Made by a program: the position numbers and the translations under genes. A model generated the notes under the pieces. The model ran no database searches and had not been told where the DNA came from. It was given only the letters and a program-made list of their open reading frames with translations. From Algibacter marinivivus (GTDB lineage Bacteria; Bacteroidota; Bacteroidia; Flavobacteriales; Flavobacteriaceae): a DNA stretch of 64,000 nt. Positions 61,219 through 64,000 of the stretch are shown piece by piece; the first letter of the stretch is position 1; every line of letters starts with the position of its first letter. The stretch is taken from the NCBI RefSeq assembly GCF_003143755.1, contig NZ_QFRI01000001.1, positions 1,138,051-1,202,050 of the forward strand, given 5' to 3'.

Positions 61219-62925
61219 ATGCGTTGGACTTTAAAACCTAAACCTCAATCTGAAAAAGTTGAAGCTTTACAAAAAGCACTTCAAATAGATCATACAATAG
61301 CAACATTGTTATTACAAAGAGGCATTGAGACTTATGATGAAGCTAAAACATTTTTTAGACCACGCTTAACTGATTTGCACGATCCTTTTTTAATGAAGGA
61401 TATGGATAAGGCCGTTGCTCGAATTGAAAAGGCTATTACTAATAAAGAAAATATTTTGGTATATGGTGATTATGATGTTGATGGCACCACTTCGGTGGCG
61501 TTAATGTCTTCTTATTTAAAAACAAAACACGGTTTAGTTTACACTTATATTCCTAACAGGTATGATGAAGGTTATGGCATTTCATATAAAGGCATCAATT
61601 TTGCTTTAGAGAATGAATTTACTTTAATTATTGCTTTAGATTGTGGTATAAAATCTGTTGAAAAGGTTGAACACGCAAAAAAACTAGGTATTGATTTCAT
61701 TATTTGTGATCACCATAGGCCTGCAGATAAAATTCCTGATGCTGCAGCTGTTTTAGACCCTAAGCGTGAAGATTGTGAGTATCCATATAAAGAATTATGT
61801 GGTTGTGGTGTTGGCTTTAAGTTGGTACAAGCATTAGCCTCAAAAGATGGAAAAACAGCTGAAGATTTAACCGAATATTTAGATTTGGTAGCTACTGCAA
61901 TTGGCGCTGATATTGTACCTATTGATGGAGAAAATAGAGTACTAGCGTATTATGGTTTAATGGTTATAAATACCAATCCGAGATCTGGAATTCAAGCCAT
62001 TTTAGATCAGGTTGAGAAAACTGAATTAACCATTACCGATGTTGTTTTTATTGTTGCACCAAGAATAAATGCTGCTGGAAGGATGAAACACGGTAATTAT
62101 GCCGTAACTTTATTAACTGAGGAAGAGCCAGATATGGCTCAAAAATATGCTGCTGAAATAAATGATTATAATTTAGATAGACGTGAAACAGATAAGCAAA
62201 TTACAGAAGCAGCTCTTCAGCAAATTGAAGAACAAAAAGAACAGAACCGCCTTACTACTGTTGTTTATGACGAAACTTGGCATAAAGGCGTTATTGGTAT
62301 TGTGGCTTCTAGATTAACAGAAACCTATTACAGGCCTACTTTAGTATTTACAAAAAGTGGCAATAAATTAGCAGCCTCAGCACGTTCAGTTAGAGATTTT
62401 GATATTTATAATGCTTTGGAAAACTGCAAAGAACATATTGAACAATTTGGTGGGCATAAATATGCAGCAGGTTTAACCCTTGAAGAAGAAAATTACGAAG
62501 CATTTAAACAGGCTTTTGAAGATGAAGTTTCTAAAACCATAGATAGAAACCTATTGACTCCAGAAATTAAAATTGATGCTAAAGTTGATTTAAAAGATAT
62601 TACGCCCAAGTTTTATAGAATATTAAAACAGTTTGCACCTTACGGGCCTAGTAATATGACCCCTGTTTTTATGACCGAAAATTTAATAGATACAGGCTAC
62701 GGAAAATGTGTTGGTGCTGATAAAACCCATTTAAGATTAACCGCTACGCAACCAGAATCATCCAGTAGAATGGTAGGTATTGGATTTAGTATGGGCGATA
62801 AATTTGATATTATTTCTAATGGAAAACCATTTAAAGCTGTCTATTCCATTGATGAAAACGAGTGGAGAGGTAATGTAAGTTTACAATTGAAGTTAAGAGA
62901 TATAAAAGATCAAGATAGCCAATAG
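61219..62925 (+). CDS. recJ: Single-stranded-DNA-specific exonuclease RecJ
   Basis: A 5'-3' ssDNA exonuclease of the RecF pathway and mismatch repair. The 568-residue protein has the DHH motifs VYGDYDVDGTTS, ALDCGIK and CDHHRP, then DHHA1 GRMKHG and the nucleotide loop QFGGHKYAAGLTL, and an OB-fold C-terminus (TPVFMTENLIDT ... YSIDENEWRG). Length is normal. Confidence 0.97.
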   Translation: MRWTLKPKPQSEKVEALQKALQIDHTIATLLLQRGIETYDEAKTFFRPRLTDLHDPFLMKDMDKAVARIEKAITNKENILVYGDYDVDGTTSVALMSSYLKTKHGLVYTYIPNRYDEGYGISYKGINFALENEFTLIIALDCGIKSVEKVEHAKKLGIDFIICDHHRPADKIPDAAAVLDPKREDCEYPYKELCGCGVGFKLVQALASKDGKTAEDLTEYLDLVATAIGADIVPIDGENRVLAYYGLMVINTNPRSGIQAILDQVEKTELTITDVVFIVAPRINAAGRMKHGNYAVTLLTEEEPDMAQKYAAEINDYNLDRRETDKQITEAALQQIEEQKEQNRLTTVVYDETWHKGVIGIVASRLTETYYRPTLVFTKSGNKLAASARSVRDFDIYNALENCKEHIEQFGGHKYAAGLTLEEENYEAFKQAFEDEVSKTIDRNLLTPEIKIDAKVDLKDITPKFYRILKQFAPYGPSNMTPVFMTENLIDTGYGKCVGADKTHLRLTATQPESSSRMVGIGFSMGDKFDIISNGKPFKAVYSIDENEWRGNVSLQLKLRDIKDQDSQ

Positions 62926-62932
62926 GTAAATT

Positions 62933-64000
62933 ATGGCAAAAACCGACCCTTACGCAGCCCTACGAATTAGAGAATTCAATATTTTTTTATTGCTACGATT
63001 GTTTTTGGTATTCGGTTGGTCCATGCAATTTATAGTTATTGAATGGCAGGTTTATAGTATTACTAAAGATCCACTTTCTTTGGGAATTATTGGGCTTATG
63101 GAAATTATTCCAGCTTTTACTATGGCTCTTTTTGCTGGTCATATTGTAGACCAAAAGGAAAAACGAAACCTCTTTGCGCTTTGTATTGCAGCTTTTTCAT
63201 TAATTAGTCTGGGTCTTTATTTATTAACTTCTGAAGCTGTGGTTGGCAATTGGTCAACAAACGCTATTCTATATTCTATTTATGCGCTGGTATTTTTTGG
63301 AGGTTTTTTGCGTTCGTTTTTTGGACCTATAATCTTTTCATTGGTGGCATTAATTGTGCCTAAAAAAATATATCCAAATGCAGCAACTTGGAGTACAAGT
63401 ACTTGGAAAACAGCCGCGGTTTTAGGTGCGCTTTTTGGCGGTTTTGCTATTAGCTGGATAGGTGTTGCAAATACATTATGCGTTGTTTTTCTCTTGGTTC
63501 TGATTTCATTTTTTATGACATTTCTTATCAAGAAGAAACCCATTTTAAATAAAAAAATTGGAGAACCCGTAAAAGAAAGTTTAAAAGTAGGAGTGCGTTT
63601 CGTTTTTCAAAATAAAGCTATTTTAGGAGCCTTAACGCTAGATATGATTGCTGTTTTATTTGGAGGAACTGTTGCTATTCTAGCTATTTTTGCTCAAGAT
63701 GTTCTCGAGGTTGGTAGCGAAGGTTTTGGGATTTTAAATGCCTCAATTTCTCTGGGAAGTATTGTTACTATGTTTGCCACAACCTATATCCCTATTAGTA
63801 AGAATACAGGTAAAAAATTATTGATTGCAGTTTTTGTTTTTGGTATTAGTATTATTGGTTTTGGCTTGTCAAATATCTTTTGGTTAAGTGTTTTAATGTT
63901 ATTTATTAGTGGTGCAGCCGATGGAATTTCTATGATTATTCGTCAGACGATTTTACAGTTAAAAACACCTGATGATATGCGTGGACGTGTATCTTCAGTT
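62933..64000 (+). CDS. Major facilitator superfamily transporter, partial at window end
   Basis: The first 356 residues of an MFS membrane transporter; the frame is open to the right edge. ATG 62933 gives MAKTDPYAALRIREFNIFLL. At least eight hydrophobic helices are in view, with an MFS motif-A-like GHIVDQKEKRN loop between helices 2 and 3. The form resembles enterobactin/macrolide-type exporters (EntS-like). The substrate is unknown. It starts 7 bases after recJ. Confidence 0.88.
   Translation, partial: MAKTDPYAALRIREFNIFLLLRLFLVFGWSMQFIVIEWQVYSITKDPLSLGIIGLMEIIPAFTMALFAGHIVDQKEKRNLFALCIAAFSLISLGLYLLTSEAVVGNWSTNAILYSIYALVFFGGFLRSFFGPIIFSLVALIVPKKIYPNAATWSTSTWKTAAVLGALFGGFAISWIGVANTLCVVFLLVLISFFMTFLIKKKPILNKKIGEPVKESLKVGVRFVFQNKAILGALTLDMIAVLFGGTVAILAIFAQDVLEVGSEGFGILNASISLGSIVTMFATTYIPISKNTGKKLLIAVFVFGISIIGFGLSNIFWLSVLMLFISGAADGISMIIRQTILQLKTPDDMRGRVSSV

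Noticed and set aside
1-64000. CRISPR arrays, insertion sequences, rRNA genes and phage structural genes
   Set aside because: None seen: no regularly spaced direct repeats of CRISPR type, no transposase or integrase motifs, no rRNA sequence, no capsid or tail proteins.

Overview
The window comes from a marine-type member of the Flavobacteriaceae (Bacteroidota). Several things point there: AT-rich DNA, TAnnTTTG-type -7 boxes instead of strong Shine-Dalgarno starts, exported proteins with type IX secretion (T9SS) sorting tails, Cys-anchored lipoproteins, and the DUF177-rpmF-fabH-accB-accC operon order typical of the family. The species cannot be named from the sequence.

Layout. 1-2000: glycogen synthesis operon (glgA, glgC). 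2481-14481: mostly core genes (lepA, dusB, lolC/E-like, rbfA, methylmalonyl-CoA epimerase), exported hydrolases, and an unusual lipid-related cluster: a tetraether-synthase-like radical SAM protein, an Lgt paralogue that has lost a key His, and three tiny membrane proteins. 14531-41985: a 27-kb accessory region that begins in the 3' end of a CAU-anticodon tRNA gene and ends at a 34-bp copy of that 3' end. 42272-64000: core housekeeping (ribE, pdxA, rpmF, fabH, accBC, asd, mscL, alr, tdk, rsmI, recJ) mixed with small conserved flavobacterial genes.

The tRNA-bounded region is the main discovery. After a 5'-truncated SNF2 helicase remnant it carries a nearly complete type II secretion/type IV pilus-like machine split into two convergent-pointing blocks at its edges. 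The left block (minus strand) encodes GspM-, GspL- and GspD-like proteins, GspE, a prepilin peptidase and the GspG major pseudopilin. The right block (plus strand) encodes two lipoproteins, GspC-, GspK-, GspI- and GspJ-like proteins and GspF. Between them lie a NarL-type response regulator, a signal-peptide-bearing RHS protein with a C-terminal PD-(D/E)xK-like nuclease domain, a likely immunity gene, an SpvB/TcB-like shell protein, and a giant T9SS type-B protein.

Two pairs of palindromes, CTTAC-N5-GTAAG, each pair spaced exactly 22 bp, stand about 60 bp before the first gene of both outward-reading units (gspG and the RHS gene), with the response regulator gene between them. The simplest reading is one regulon: the regulator turns on the secretion machine and its putative polymorphic-toxin cargo together. 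This function is inference; the gene content, palindromes and flanking repeats are visible in the sequence.

A second repeat layer is a dispersed intergenic element (GGCGTTACCAC...CAATCCCTAACGC) with two clear copies and one diverged copy.
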